The notes: a model not told the origin generated them from the sequence alone. A DNA stretch of 64,000 nt from Austropuccinia psidii (GCA_023105745.1 JALGQZ010000006.1:2281468-2345467), one strand, 5' to 3'; positions 35,300-49,496 are shown, counted from the stretch's first letter. A program made the numbers and translations.

Positions 35300-37519
35300 T
35301 CAGGCTTGTGGCCTTCTTTCATGTCTAAATCTTCTAAAGAGCTTATCTGAGTCAGGTATATCTGATTCTGCCAGCCATTCATCTTCATGTACTGGATTTC
35401 TATATCTGACAAGATATTCTCTCTGATTTTTCCCCCTAAATCTCCTTTCTTCAATTGATTTATTTATATTTTTGTCTTCATTCTGTTCCACTGGTGGAAC
35501 AGTTAAAGGAGTTGGGTTCCTTAAAGGAAACAATTATTTATCAGCTGGTTGATAAGGCTTTATCAAGCTGACTGGAAAGGTGGGGTGTTTATTTTCCAAT
35601 TCACCACTCAATTCCACTTGAACTGCATTGGTTCCATGTAAGGCAACAATAACAAAAGGTCCTACATAAGAATCTTTGCATTTTTTTGGGCCTTTGATAT
35701 TATTAAAATTCAAGGTTGAAACTAGAACTAAGTCCCCTACTTTGAAGTCTGGTACTTTATGACTCTTGTCCCACTTCTGTTTTGCATAATCAAAAGCATC
35801 ATTCATACTTTGTTTTGCATGATGTTTTACTTTATCAAGCATTATTTTGAAGCTGGAAGCTATAGGATGAATTTCAATCAAGTCTTTCCTCAGTGTGTCT
35901 GCTGGGAGTCTTGGATTCCATCCTTTTTCTAACATAGCAGGAGTTTGTCCTGTGGAAGAATGGACTGATGTCTTGTATGCTAATTCTAGTGCAGGTATCA
36001 GAGTGCACCAGTCATGGGTAAAGCCATATGAGTCTTTGAATTCTAACCCATAAGCACAAAATCTTCTTATCATGTCTTCTAAGCTTTGAATCATCCTCTC
36101 TGCTAGCCCATCTGTTTGAGGGTGATATGCTGTAGAGAATGATAACTTAGTCCAAAACAATCTATGAAGATTGGTCCAAAGTGAAGATGTGAACTTGGGA
36201 TCTCTGTCACTTATGATATTCTTAAATAATTCTGTATGAGAAATAACTCTACTCCATAGAAGAAGAGCTGTATCCATAGCAGTGTCATCTTTATGACATG
36301 GTAAGAATATGGGAGTCTTGCTATATCTGTCTACAATGACTAAACAAGCATTATAACTTTTGTCACCACTTGGAGGAAGTGCTGTGACCCAATCCATGTG
36401 AACAACTTCCCAAGGGGATTTCGGTTCCTGAATATGAATCATAAGTCCAAATTTTTTGCCTGTACTCCTGTTTGCTTTTTGACATCTGTCACAGGTATGG
36501 AAATATTCAATGGTTTCTTTTCTCCAAGATGGCCACCATGCACAGTTTTTTACTTTTCCAAGTGTTCTGTCTTCTGAAAGGTGTCCAGAGTAGATGCTAT
36601 CATGGCATTCATGAAGAATGGTATTAATAAGCAATCTACTACATAATGTCATTACAAAAGAATGTTTGATGCTGTGGTAAATAATCCCATTAAACAAGTC
36701 AAATATTCCTTCAGAATAGGAATTTCTCCAAACTTCATCTAGTGCATTGACCAAAGATGTATCTTTGCAGTCTGTATCTAATAAAGAAGTCAAGATATGG
36801 CAATTCTTGTCCTGTTTATAAGATTCTCTGACCTCTTCAAAGAATTCAGTCCCAATATCAGTTATGTTAATCCCTTCAATTGGAATCTGTGGTTCAGCCT
36901 CCAAAGGTACATAAGCTGGGTTATCAGTAGTGTTGGCTAATGCCCACCTGCTAAGTCCATCAGCATTCTTGTGAATGTTTCCTGCTTTGTGGAATATAGT
37001 CATGTTTCCTCTATATTCCTGAATGGCTATTTGCCATCTCAACATATGTCTGTTGGGAGTTTTCATGTTAAGAAGTGATTTTACTGCATTACAGTCAGTT
37101 ATCACTTCAAAAACACTGCCATCAAGATAATAGTGTAATTTCTCAAGTGCCCATAGCAAGCATAAGCACTCCATTTGGCTTGAACCATATCTGGCCTCTG
37201 TTGGTTTGATTTGTCTTGAGATAAAACAAACTGGTCCTTCTGTAGGTTTGTCATCAATAATTTGGACTTGATATAGGGAAGCCCCTAATCCATCTCCACA
37301 TGCATCAATGTACAATTTAAAAGCAATATTCCAGTCAGGCATGAGGAGTAAAGGTGCTTCTGTAAGAGCTCTCCTTATCTTCTCATAAGCTTCAATTCTC
37401 TCCTGTGTCATCTCAAATACAGTCTGTTGATCACAGATTCTGTAAAGTGACTTGGCTAGAATTGCAAAGTCTTTCAAGTGTTGCCTATAATAACTGGAAA
37501 ACCCAATAGAGGACATCAT
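35300..37519 (-). pseudogene. A2 pol, 3' part: RNase H, integrase, chromodomain (interrupted)
   Basis: A long frame (35534-37519) covers the end of RT, RNase H ([16 protein letters not shown], intact where A1 has its stop) and the integrase with its D,D-35-E residues (HMDWV; SDRDPKF; GLAERM). It is cut by a stop at 35534-35536, where A1 has a Glu codon. The chromodomain continues in frame at 35300-35533 ([16 protein letters not shown]). Some well-conserved positions differ from A1, for example a Phe for the Cys in EYFHTCDRC, which may spoil the zinc-binding region. Confidence 0.85.
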
Positions 37520-38760
37520 TTCTTTTTACTCTGGGGTATTGGCTTAAGTAACACTGCTGCTACTTTGTTTTTGTCAATAACCAAGCTTAAACCAGAAACA
37601 ATGTGTCCTAGTGCTGTGAGTTCTTCAAAACCAAAATTGAATTTCTTAAGTGAAATTTTCATGTTCACTTCTGCAACCTTGTGAAGTACCTTTGCAAGTC
37701 TTTCAAGGTGTAAGGACCAAGAATCAGAACATATTATAATATCATCAATATAAATTATAAGCCATCCTTCAGACAATTCTGTGGGAAAGATGGTATTCAT
37801 CATCCTTTGATAATGGGATGGAGCATTTTTAATGCCAAATGGAATTCTAAGATACTCATAAATACCACAGTGAGTGATAATTCTAAGTAATTTCTTAGCT
37901 TTAGGCGTCAAAACATTTTAATGAAAGCCTTTCAATGCATCCGTTGATATTATATACTTGGCTTTAGATAATTGGGTCAATGTTGCCTGAATTCTAGGGA
38001 TTGGATACCTATCTGGAACTGTGCAGGTATTCATTTCTCTAAAATCTCCAACCATCCTTGATTTATCATTATGCCAAGCGATAATAACAGGTGTTGTAAC
38101 TTCAACTTCTTCATTATGGCCTACATTCCTTAGTAAAACAAGTTGGATCAACTGTTGGATATGTTTTCCCAAGGATTCTCTAGCTCTGGGACTGGCTGAA
38201 TGAGCTTGTCTTCTAAGTACTGGAGGATATGGCCTGTCAATATTAAGAGCAATATCAACTTCATGTCCCCTTATAGCACCTAATGGTTCATTATCAGAGG
38301 CAAATGCATTATTGTATGTATATAACACATTAATAAGTTCATTCCTCATTTTTGGTGACAATGATGGATTAATTTGTGCTTCAGCAAGTTGATTAGACAC
38401 AAATTCATATTTATAAGTATCCTTGACAGAAGATACCACAGATATTTGTTTTGGTATATTGGAAAAAGCAACTTTTTGTCTTTTGTTATCCCCAATTGTG
38501 AAATATCTGTCTTTATGGTTATTTATGTCAATACCATAAATATTCAATTAATCATTTCCAACAATGATGTGCTGAGATGTGCAATTATCCATTACTAAAA
38601 TCTCAGTTTTCATCCTTACACTTCCTTCTGGGTGTGGAAATACAAGATTAGTGTCTAATATACCCAAGGGGTACATATTGTTACTGGCACTACTAAATTG
38701 CACACCTTCTATTGGTAATAGATGGTTTTTCCATTCAGGAAGTATAATTTGGAGATAATC
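37516..38760 (-). pseudogene. A2 protease to reverse transcriptase region (interrupted)
   Basis: Fragments that align with A1. RT, with the YIDD core, is at 37516-37911 and the segment upstream of it at 37918-38547. Breaks: a one-base loss in a T-run near 37523-37527 (frameshift into the next fragment), a stop at 37918-37920 where A1 has Gln, and a stop at 38548-38550 where A1 has Tyr. Confidence 0.85.
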
Positions 38761-41002
38761 TTTGCCTACACAAGTTCAAAATGCCCCTGTATCCAAATTT
38801 ACTTTGGCTTCAATATCACTCATCAAAACTGATGTGATACAGGATGCTCCAGCAGTGTAACCCTTTCCTCTAGCAGGTTTTGTTTTACACATTCTGGCAT
38901 CTTGGATATTGATCAGGTTGCAGCAATCCTCACTGTACTGTGGCCAGTGGGTAAGGACTTCTGTGACCTCAAAGAAAGCTGTAATGTTTTCAATGGGATA
39001 GTCCTCTACTGGTGTATCCTCAGAGACTGCAGAATCTTGATCAGACTCCTATTTCTCTTCAGTACACTGAATTTCTTCAATGACTTGAACCTCATTGATT
39101 TTTGTCTTTTTGGTGCAAGTGTTTGCTAAATGTGAAGTACTTCCACATTTATGACACTTCAAGACAGGTATTTCTGGTCTTTTATCCTCTCTGGAAATCT
39201 TTGGGACCATCTTGGATTCCATAGGGATTCTAGTCCAAGTTTTACCAATTCTTGTTCTGGTAATGATATCTTCCATTGCATTAATGTAGTCCTCTGTTGA
39301 ACAGGGCTCTACACATCTTCTTTTGATAGCATGTTCCAGTTCTCCTCCACACTTTCTTAATATCTTCATATCAATCATAGTGTCAGACATATCTCGGTGT
39401 AAGGCAGATAATCTGTCCTTTTGCTTGAAGAGCCAAGTAAGTGGTTTATCTTTCTCTGAGTTAAAAATTGAACTTTCAAAAGCATTTTTCATTTTAAACC
39501 TCCAAGAATTGTTGGCTCATTTGGTAATCACTTCAGATTTCCACCAAGACCAATTATGTTTTCCATGATCTATTCTCATCTTGTAATACCATTTCTTTGC
39601 AGTCTTGGTAAACAGAGAGTTTAATTTCCCCACTATGATTTCATCAGGTATATTAAAGTCTTCCTGCAACATATCAATAGTCCTGATGAACTCAATATGG
39701 TTATATTCTCCTTCACCAGAGAATGTTGGCCATTCTTCTAATTTGGGAATATCTTTAACAGATACAACATTTTCTCCCAAAAGTGGGGTAAAACTTCCTT
39801 TAACAGAAGGTTTTTCTTCAGTCAAAGGTGTAGAATGTCTTGGCATATGTGGTTCATAATTCTTATGAATTTGTTCTACATGTGCAATTATTTTATTCTT
39901 TAATTTTAGCCTTTCACTGTCACTTTTTGCTAAATGTGTAGCAAATTGATTGGTATTTTCAACTATCTTTAAGACATGGTCTTGTAGAGTCTTAAATTGA
40001 TCATTCATTTTGAAAATAGAAAGATCTTCCATTTCATCATTCTGAATCTGACATTTACTTTCAATTCTGCTACAAGCATTGATAATTGAATCAAATTTGG
40101 CATTTGTTAATTCATACCATTCAGTATATTTTCTTTCATGTTTTTTCAAATCATTAATATCCAATGTTATTTTAGTTAACTTTGAATCAAGTTTACCGAT
40201 TTCTACATTAATAGCTCTTTGTACATGATCTATTTGTGTGGAAAAGTCCTGTTCATCCTCTCCTGCTCCTTGGCTGTGAATTCCATGAGAGTTCTGGCCA
40301 TGTTGAACACACCGTCCATGGCTGAAAGCTCCAATTTGGGGATCCTGTACACTTGTGGGTAAGGTCTGTGCCAATTGGCTTTGCCTTTGCCCTTGCCCTG
40401 ATGGTTCTTGGGACCTCTATGCTTCTTCTGAGGTCCTTTGGGCTTGTCTTTGGACACTTCTGGAGCTGGTAGACGCCACTGGGGCTTCTGTCTCCAAAGC
40501 TGGAGTCATTTCCAGTTCCTTCTTCTGGTCTATGGATAAAAGACTTTGGTTCTTCAACCAATTCTTTATCTTTTTGACCTTGTCTTTGCAAGGAAGGGGG
40601 CTCCATCCTCCTAAGGGTTCTATGGTCTTCTCCTGACCCAGAAAGCTCTTGATGTGTAAGTAGGAGTTCATGGCCCCCTGCCAAAGGCTTGGGCATATTT
40701 CCCACTCCTCTTCTTTGGCTGCTCTGAACCAGTTTTTGTACTGGCATTGATATATCTCTATTCCTGCCACTTGAAAATGGTTCAGCCCTGGAAATATTAT
40801 CATGAATCAGTTTAGGCTCAGAATTCACGTCAAAATCTGTGGGTACAGACCTTGGGGAATGGGGGGCAACTCTGGCATCCTCCAAATGTGTCTTTCTTGT
40901 GGAAGATTTGGCACTTCTGGATTTGGTCTTTCCTCTTCTTTGTCCACATCCATCTGGTTGGACTGAATAGTTGCTTCCATTTCTGTTATGCACCATTTTC
41001 AC
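38761..41002 (-). pseudogene. A2 gag and protease start (interrupted)
   Basis: Begins at the ATG matching A1's gag (41002) and carries the same low-complexity N-terminus, capsid region and zinc knuckle ([14 protein letters not shown], about 39110-39155). Breaks seen: an 11-base length difference near 40462-40471 that shifts the frame, a stop at 39517-39519 (Trp in A1), a stop at 39049-39051 (Glu in A1) and a stop at 38776-38778 within the protease after the DTGA motif (Cys in A1). Confidence 0.85.
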
Positions 41003-41561
41003 GTCAATTTAAAGATAAAAGGTGAAAATATAAGATAAAATACACACCTTTTGGTGGTAATTTAGTCTTTTCTTAGTTAAATAAGGTGCCTCTTTTAGCA
41101 ATTTGCACCTCAATACTGTCTTCAGATTATGGACTAGTGATATATCTTTTACTGAGTTTGTTTCCAGCTGCACAGTATTTGATTAAAGACACTAGAAATA
41201 ATTATAAAAGAGAAAAAAAATTATTTTTTATACTTTTTAAAATATTTTTTAAAGATTTTTTATAAGTTTTATATTTTTTAATATTAAAAAAATTATTATT
41301 TTTAAAGAAAAAGAATTAAAATTAAAGATTTTGAATGAAAATTAATTCAGCGTAACTCAAAGAATAATTTAATAAGTTTTTGGATGTGAAAAAGCCACAT
41401 GTAAAAACAGTATAAAATTAACCAAATTCCTCAATGAAAATATTTCCAAAACAATTTCAAAAATAAGAATTGTTTCAATTTTAAAGTTAAAGAAAAAATT
41501 ATTAAATTAATATATTTTAGAACTTAAAAATATATCAATTAAGGGTACAAGGTTCAAAAAA
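41003..41561. other. A2 untranslated leader
   Basis: Collinear with 7385-7960 of A1, including the segment before gag that might be a leader exon, here damaged by a small deletion and a stop. It lacks the 103-base insert and second primer site seen in A1. Confidence 0.6.
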
Positions 41562-41577
41562 CACGGCCAGGCCCCCA
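41562..41577 (-). other. Primer-binding site of A2
   Basis: TGGGGGCCTGGCCGTG on the minus strand, two bases from the 5' LTR, identical to the outer site of A1. Confidence 0.65.
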
Positions 41578-41579
41578 AA

Positions 41580-43446
41580 TGTAAGATGTGACTATGAAAC
41601 TGATGATAATATCACTGTTAATCAACAGTACTATGTCTGTTCTTATGAAATATAATAATGAAATATTATTATAACCACAATTGAATAATTGAAGAATTAT
41701 TTCTTTCACGTGTTAAACACTACTAGTGATTTTAACAGTGAGCAGTAATTGTCTACAAGAATCAATTACAAGAATATTTTAATATATAATTATCTTTTGC
41801 AAGAATTATTATAATGATAATTCTTGAAGAAAACTAATTTTAGAGAAAAACTTTAATAATTGAAAATGAATCACTCACTAATATTCCAAAGAACTTATTG
41901 AAAGATAAGATAGAGAGATTTGACATAGAATTGTGGATTTTAAGGATCAAAATGAATTTATAACAGTATTACAACAATATATAGTTTGATTCTATGATTT
42001 CAGGTCTTTCTGATTGATTCTGGAAAACTTAAAAAACTTAAGAATAGCTATAACTAATACTTACTTGTTGGTAATAATGATTTAAATGATAATAAGATGA
42101 TGATCTGGAAAAAACAGCAAGAAGAGGCCTCTTTTAAGTCAACAAAAGCTCACAGAGGCGTGCCATGGAGCAAACGGAAAAACCAGTGAGTGAGAAAACA
42201 ATAAACCCTTTTGGATTATTGATTGCATCATCTGTTGTCACGTAAGATTATCATAATTACTTAATTGATGCTTTTACGTGACTACCAACCCCAATATGGT
42301 TAAGAATAAAAGGAGTAACATCTGTAAATCTTCTTTTATTCCAGAATGATCCCTGATTTCTCAAAGTTATCAATTTTATTGCCAATTTCATCACAGGTTG
42401 TAATTACTGTAAATTTTTGAAGATTCAGTGTTTCATGTAGAATAGTCAAAAATGGACTGTAAGTAAAACCTTTAATTTTACTAGTAAAACTGTAATTATT
42501 TTTGGTTTTACCATAGATAATACAGCTTTATATTAGTACTGAAAGTTGCAGAAAGAATCATTAAGAATTGTATTTTTAATGAATTTTTGAAGTTTTTACC
42601 TCATTTCTATATAGAATTGCAAATATCAGTGTTTCACTGGTTGCTATGAGGTAAATCAATGGATACAAGTCCAAAAAGGGTTTTAATTACTCTTTTGGGG
42701 TTTATCCATGGAAAATCATTAATAATTGACATGGTTACAGGAGTCTAAGTAGCTCTTTACCTCCTTGGCACGTCAAAATAGCAGGTTATTTGCTATTTTC
42801 TTAAGATTTACAGTAGTTGTAACATGGTAACCAAGTTCCCAAAAGGTTTTAGTTTACCAATTAGGCCAAGATCAGCCATGGATCCAAGCTTTGGAGCTGT
42901 CCACGCCTCTGAGGCCTCAGAAGTTTGGTACCCTGGCTCTCTTAGATGTCTTTTGTCCCCCTTGCTTATTTTTTACATCAAAATAGAAATGTAAGCTTAA
43001 AGTGAGATATCCACTATGGGTGTACCAAAAGTCCATGTAAGAATACCATGATATTAAGTGCTCAAAACATGCATAACACTATTCTTAGTGTATATGTAAC
43101 ATGGGATTTCTCACATTCCCATTATTTTGGCGTGAAATCAAGAAAAACAAAAATTTCCACGGATCTTTTATGTGGTATTGAAGTATTTTCCATTTTACCA
43201 CCTCAAAGAGTTAATTTGAGCTTATTCACACTATGGAGCTACCCTAGGTTAATTTTTGTGTAGAATCCAAATCAGGCCTTAAATCCATGGATTTACTTAC
43301 TCAATAAAAAGTTATTCATCTTTTCTGAAATCAAAAATGATGAATTTTTGATATATGCATGACTTATGAGTTATGCATAATTCAAAATTTCTTTTTAAGA
43401 TAATTTTGGCCTATTTGGGTATGTAAAATATACCTCAAGGCTCACA
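41580..43446 (-). repeat. 5' LTR of element A2 (1867 bp)
   Basis: Same termini as the other copies. It lacks about 45 bases of an AT-rich stretch that the 3' LTR has around 33430-33475. It is followed by the target-site copy ATTGG. Confidence 0.95.
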
Positions 43447-43451
43447 ATTGG

Positions 43452-46400
43452 AGAAAATTTGATTTTTCATTTTTTAAGGAAATTCAACAGCAAGAAATAA
43501 TTTAATGGATTTAAGTTTTCAAAAAATAAAGAGGGTACTTGAGAAGCTATATAAAAAATTACCAAAATCATGGTTTTTTATAGAGCATCATTTTTCTCAT
43601 ATATTTCATTTTTCTTATATATATATGGATTATCAGATTAGTTTGGGAAAGTTTCAAAATGAATTTTAGAAGTTTTCAAGTGAACCTGTCTAATTTAAAG
43701 GCTTTTCTTTCAATAATAGTCTGTTACAAGCTCTCAAAAATGCTTTAGCACTTTTCAGTTTTCACTTTTCTTATTTCAAAAAAGTGAGCCATGACAAAAA
43801 TATGCTTTTAATACCACATATCTCACTTCAAAAAATCTAGGAGTGAAGAGCTTTGGTTGAAATATATTCTTGGCTATTTTTATGGAAACCATCTAAGATA
43901 ACATTTGAAAATAGCCTATTTGGATTAATATTACCGATTCAATTTTCATAAAATTTGGTCCACCATTTTGATTTTTTCATCTACTCACCATGAGCAAAGT
44001 GGCTACACCTGAAAGCAGGTGTTGCATTTGGAATTTGACATGGGAGATTAATTGGATACAAGTGGGCTCTAGGAAAGAAATTGAATTAAAAATGGAAGTT
44101 TTGGAATAATTTCAAGCCACATATGCAATCCACAAAAAATTAATTGAGTTTCCTGAATCTTATTTTTTGGACAGGTTTATCAAAGCTCAGTGGATCAAAA
44201 ACACATTTTAAAGGATTCATTTGATTCCCTATGTACTTTAATTTCTTTATTCATTGATATCATGTCCTTCATAAAATATCCAACCTTTATGGTCTGTATT
44301 ATAGAGATTTACATATATATTGAAGCTTCACCAACCTAGTTACAGAAAGCCATAGCTAAAGAATATTAACACTTGAAGCACTGTATTTTGAGATCTTTAA
44401 TTGATGAGAACAAGTCTCAATTGCTTGAATATTTCCAGAGAATATAGATATTATGAAAGAGAAACCCTAAGATAAAATTTCTGTGTCTTATCAAATTGTG
44501 TATTGAGTGGAAAATAATAAACCTGTTTCCCTTCTCTTCTTATACTAAAATTACTTATTAAAAATTTGAAAAATAGCCTCAATCCCAATTACACTAATCA
44601 TATTTGAAGGAGGAATTTCAAAAGGAAAGTACACATTAAGGAGATATTGTCAATATTTTTGCTTTAAAAACTCTGTAGAGGGTTTTTTTCACTTATAATC
44701 AGATTATGTGAGATTTTTGAGCTGAATATATTTCCCTTTTCTGACTTTTGGGAAATCTTTGTATGAGTTAATCTCAAGGTGTAAATGGAGGATAATTATT
44801 GCTTTCAGGAAAGATCCATGGAATAAAAAAATCCTAGTTGATTTAATTTTCCTCTAAAAAACAGCTTTTTTAGATTTATGTACATTAGAATGGTTTTTTC
44901 TAATAACAATTTATCTATCAGTTGGTATATTACTGTTAAAAAAGTTAATTTTTTAGAAATGAAAAACTTGATTTAGCTCATATTCAAAGCTTTCAAAGGA
45001 AAATATACCCTTTTATCAATTTTTGATTTCTTGAGATATCATTTTGAAAAATTCAGGGGAGAATTTATATCAAGAGATATGATGTAGCTACAGCGCCTAA
45101 TACTTCCATACTTCATGTTGATCCACTTCATTCATATATGTCATATTGAAGGGAAGTTGAACTTAACTTATTTAGATGCTTAAACTTAGTTTCAATCATT
45201 TTCTATTTTGAAAATATGCCATCAAACTCATTTTCTATTTTGCTTATCTTTGAATTATATTTTTTATATTTCATAGGCATTCCTTTTCTTCTTTTTCTTC
45301 TGCAGTATTAATAGATTCTGTGAAAATTGGAATGCATGGAGATTTCTCCATTTGTTAATAAATAAAGATTTTTGGTTCTATTCAATGGTTTTCTAGACCT
45401 AATGCTTTTGGAGTAATTCTTCAATTTATCCAATTGACAACAGTTAAAAAACTTAAATTAATAATAATAATTGAAAAATAATATTTCTAAGTTCTCTAAG
45501 TTGAATTTTTCTTAAATTTATGAAGGGAAAATCTGTAAATTAATTTGAAACTTATTTTGAATATGATATGAGTATTGGAAAGAAATTTGGAATAGTTTAA
45601 AAATACTTATTTTTGAATAAGTAAAAAAAACTGATCTAAGGTTTTTAAATGACTGATCTTCATTTTACTTTAAAGTGAAATTATTGGGATAGATATTTTA
45701 TCTTACCAACTCTATCTTATGAATTTTATTCATCAAGTATACTAGAGCTATATGAAAATTAATTTATAATGACAAATCTATCAAACCTGGAAAACGTAGT
45801 AAAGCTGTACCCAAGAGTAATTTGCAGAGTGAATTAAGTAGAATTATATATTAATTTCTTTTCCATATTTTCAAAAGAAAAGAAAAATAGGGTTCCTGTT
45901 TTTTTTCTGTTATTTATATTGATTAATAGCCTATAAGACTCATTAAATTTATATTTTTCAAGTGAGGCACCACAGAAATAAACTTGAAATGTTTTGGAAG
46001 GAATATGGAAGTGATTCCAATATTACTTCAGAGCCATATCCAGCTAGCTTTGGAACATAGTCAAAATTACATCTCAAACTTATCTATTTTATTTTTGATA
46101 ATTTCGCAAGTTATTTACACAGATTTTGAATATTTTTGTGTGGTAATTGGTTAACATTTCCCTATAGAAAATATCCAAAATCACAATTAAAATGATTTTC
46201 ATACAATGAATTTATCATCCATGTAGATTATTAATCATCAGCCTATGTGAAATTAAATCCAATCAAAATTTTCAAAGTTTATCTTTCAAAATAATAACAT
46301 TGGTTTGAGGATTTATAGAATTATCATAAAGCTCTCAATTTAAGGCCTGATGTTATTTAAACAGAATCACAGTGATATAAAGATTCTGGAAGACTATTTG

Positions 46401-47283
46401 TATTGATACTGAAACAGGTATATTCAGATATCTCTGAGATATGCAATGATTTGGTCCTCATCTCTCTCAATCCAACATGATATTGAAATTCCAAATTAAG
46501 ATGGTGATTAGGGTATTTAATTAATAAGCTTCCTATCAGTTTTTTAATTATTGAATTATTTTCAAATCAATAATTAATGAAAATAAATTTTCAATTTTTC
46601 AATTTTTTTTTTTTATTAAAGGTCACTAATATTTATTTTAAGTGGTTTTTTTTTGGTTCTTTTAATCATATTTTCAAGTGAATTGAGTTTAAATACTCAC
46701 TCTTTATTAAGAAAGTTTTGAATTTTATTTCATTAATTTGACTTTGATATATAAATTTAATGATTTATGACTAAGTTTGTCCTCCTTTAAATGTTGAATA
46801 TAAGCTTACCTTAAAAAAAGTGGGTTATATAAGGTTGAGGAATCAAAAAAAAAAAAAAAAGTTTTTTTTGAAAAAAAAGAATTTTTAAGTTTTTTTTTGA
46901 AAAAAAAAAATTCAGAGTTAAAATTTCTAACTAATATAATCTATCAGAATTATGATTAAAAATTGACCCATCCTGGATTAATTCATAATCTTTGAGCTCA
47001 TGACAATAATAATACTGATGATTGAAACCATGTATATTTACTTGCTCATTTGAATACAATTTCTTATTCTAATCATATTCCCTCCATGGAGATTAATTCC
47101 ACTATTCAATAATATGATAAAATGGATACAGAAATCTCAAGGGAATTCAGATTAACTTACAATAACTGAGTCAAACCAGACTCCACAAGTATGGTTAACT
47201 CAAGTCCTTCTGAATTTATACAAGAAATATTTAATGATGAAGGTGAAAATTCTTACAACCTACAATCAAATACATCAATCACT
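43452..47283. other. Intergenic region without a supported gene
   Basis: About 3.8 kb, AT-rich, no recognisable domain. A plus-strand frame starting near 43990 (MSKVATPESRCCIWN) runs 39 codons, then a stop, then ~35 more open codons, which could be a scrap of a decayed gene of unknown type. A run of A's and T's is at 46840-46915. Confidence 0.4.
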
Positions 47284-47288
47284 TCACT

Positions 47289-49194
47289 TGTAAGATGTGT
47301 CTATACAACTGTTGATAATATTACTATTAATCAACAGTACTCTGACTGTTCTTATGTAATATAATAATAAAAAATTATTATAACCACAATTAAATAATTA
47401 AAGAATTATTTCTTTTATGTGTTATACACTACTAGTGATTATAACAGTAAGCAGTAAGTGTCTACAAGAATCAATTACAAGAAGAATTTAATAATAAAAA
47501 CTTCTTTTATTAAAATAATAAAATTATTTTAATATATAATTATCTTTTACAAGAATAATTATAAAGATAATTCTTGAAGAAAACTAATTTTAGAGAAAAA
47601 CTTTAAGAATTAAATATAAATCACTCACTAATACTCCAAAGAACTCATTAAAGATAAAAGTAGAGAGATTTCATGTAGAATTGTGGATTTAATGGATCAA
47701 AATTGATTTATAACAGGATTAAAACAATATATAGTTGATTTCTATCATTTCACGTCTTTCTGATTGATTCAGAAAGAATTAAAACACTTAAGAAAAGATT
47801 TAACTAATACTTACTTGTTGGTAATAAAGGTATAATATAATAATGTGATGATCTGGAAAACAACCAGCAAGAGGAGGCCTCTCTTAAGTCTAAGACTGCT
47901 CACAGAGGCATTTCATGGAGCAAACTGAAAAACCAGTGAGTGAGAAAATAATAAACCTTTTTGGATTATTTATTGCATCATCTGTTGTCATGTAAGATTA
48001 TCATAATTACTCAATTGAAGCTTTTATGTGACTACCAACCCAAATATGGTTAAGAATAAAAGGAGTAAAAACTGTAAATATTCTTTTATTCCAAAATAAT
48101 CATTTATTTCTCAAAGTTATCAATGTTATTGGAAATTTCATCACAGAATGTATTCTCTGTAATTTTTTAAAGATTCAGTGTTTCACATGGAATCAACAAA
48201 AATGGACTGTAAGTAAAGCTTTTACTTTTGGTTATAGAAGTATAATTCTTTTTGGTTTATATATGAATTATACTGTCCTTAATTGTTTCTTAAAGGTTTC
48301 AAAATATTAATTAAGAATTATATTTTTAATGAATTTTTGAATTTTTTCAACATTTCTATGTAGAATTGTAAATAATACTATATTGCTGGTTGCTATGGGG
48401 TAAATCAATGGATAATACTCCAAAAAGGATTTTGATTTCTCTTTTGGGGTTTATCCATTTAAAGTGATTAAGAATTGACATGTTTACAGGAGTCTAAGTA
48501 GCTTTTTACCTCCTTGGCACGTCAAAATAGCAGGTTATTTGCTATTTTCTTAAGATTTACAGTAGTTGTAACATGGTAACCAAGTTCTCAAAAGGTTTTA
48601 GTTTACCAATTAGGCCAATATCAGCCATGGATCCAAGCTTTGGAGCTGTCCATGCCTCAGAGGCCTCAGAAGTTAGGTACCCTGGCTCTCTTTGATGTCT
48701 TTTGTCCGCCTTCCCTATTTTTTACATCAAAAGAGAATTTTAAGCTTAATGAGATATCCACTATGGGTGTATCAAAAGTGCATGTAAGAATACCATAATA
48801 TTAGGTGCCCAAAACATGCATAACACTCTTCTTAGTGTATATGTAACATGGTATTTCTCTCACTCCCATTATTTTGGCATGAAATAGAGAAAAACGAAAA
48901 TTTTCATCGATCTTTTATGTGGTATTGAAGTATTTTCCATATTACCACCTCAAAGAGTTGATTTGAGCTTATTCACACTATGGAGCTACCATAGGTGAAT
49001 TTTTTGTGTAGAATCCAAATCTGGCCTTAAATCCATGGATTTACTTACTAAATAAAAAGTTATTCATCTTTTCTGAAATCAAAAATGATGAATTTTGAAT
49101 ATATGAATGACTTATGGGTTATGCATAGTTCAGAATTTCTTTTTAAGATAATTGTGGCCTATTTGGGTATGTAAAATATTCCTCAAGGCTCACA
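47289..49194 (-). mobile_element. Older solo LTR of family A
   Basis: Runs from TGTAAGATGTGTCTATAC to CCTCAAGGCTCACA in the same orientation as A1/A2, but visibly more diverged. The flanks are TCACT (47284-47288) and TCGCT (49195-49199), a TSD with one G-to-A difference. The LTR reading frame is broken here. No internal sequence is present. Confidence 0.88.
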
Positions 49195-49199
49195 TCGCT

Positions 49200-49496
49200 T
49201 ATCCAAATTAAAATTCAAAATTAAATTAAAATGACCAATTAATTTCTTCAAACAATTAACAATAATCATCAGATTCAAAAAAAAAAAAAGTAAGAACTTA
49301 AAAAGTTCATGATTTATATATTAAAAAAAAATTCTAAAAAAAGATAAAGAAAAAAAATAACAATAATAATAATAATGAGAAATTAAAAAAAAATTCATAA
49401 TTAAATCAGTTACAATTTAAAAATCTATATATATATATATATATATGATTATTTGGAAATTTAAAAAAAAAACTAAAATTATTTATTTATTGATTT

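Larger units (their letters stand above)
33235..43446 (-). mobile_element. Complete Ty3/Gypsy element A2 with TSD ATTGG, coding region broken
   Basis: A full 10.2 kb copy: left LTR 33235-35155, internal region 35156-41579, right LTR 41580-43446, flanked by ATTGG at 33230-33234 and 43447-43451. It reads on the minus strand and is collinear with A1. The two LTRs differ by numerous substitutions and by an indel of about 45 bases near 41775, so this insertion is older than A1. Its gag-pol carries at least six stops and two frameshifts, so it cannot act on its own but could be mobilised by a working relative. Confidence 0.96.
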
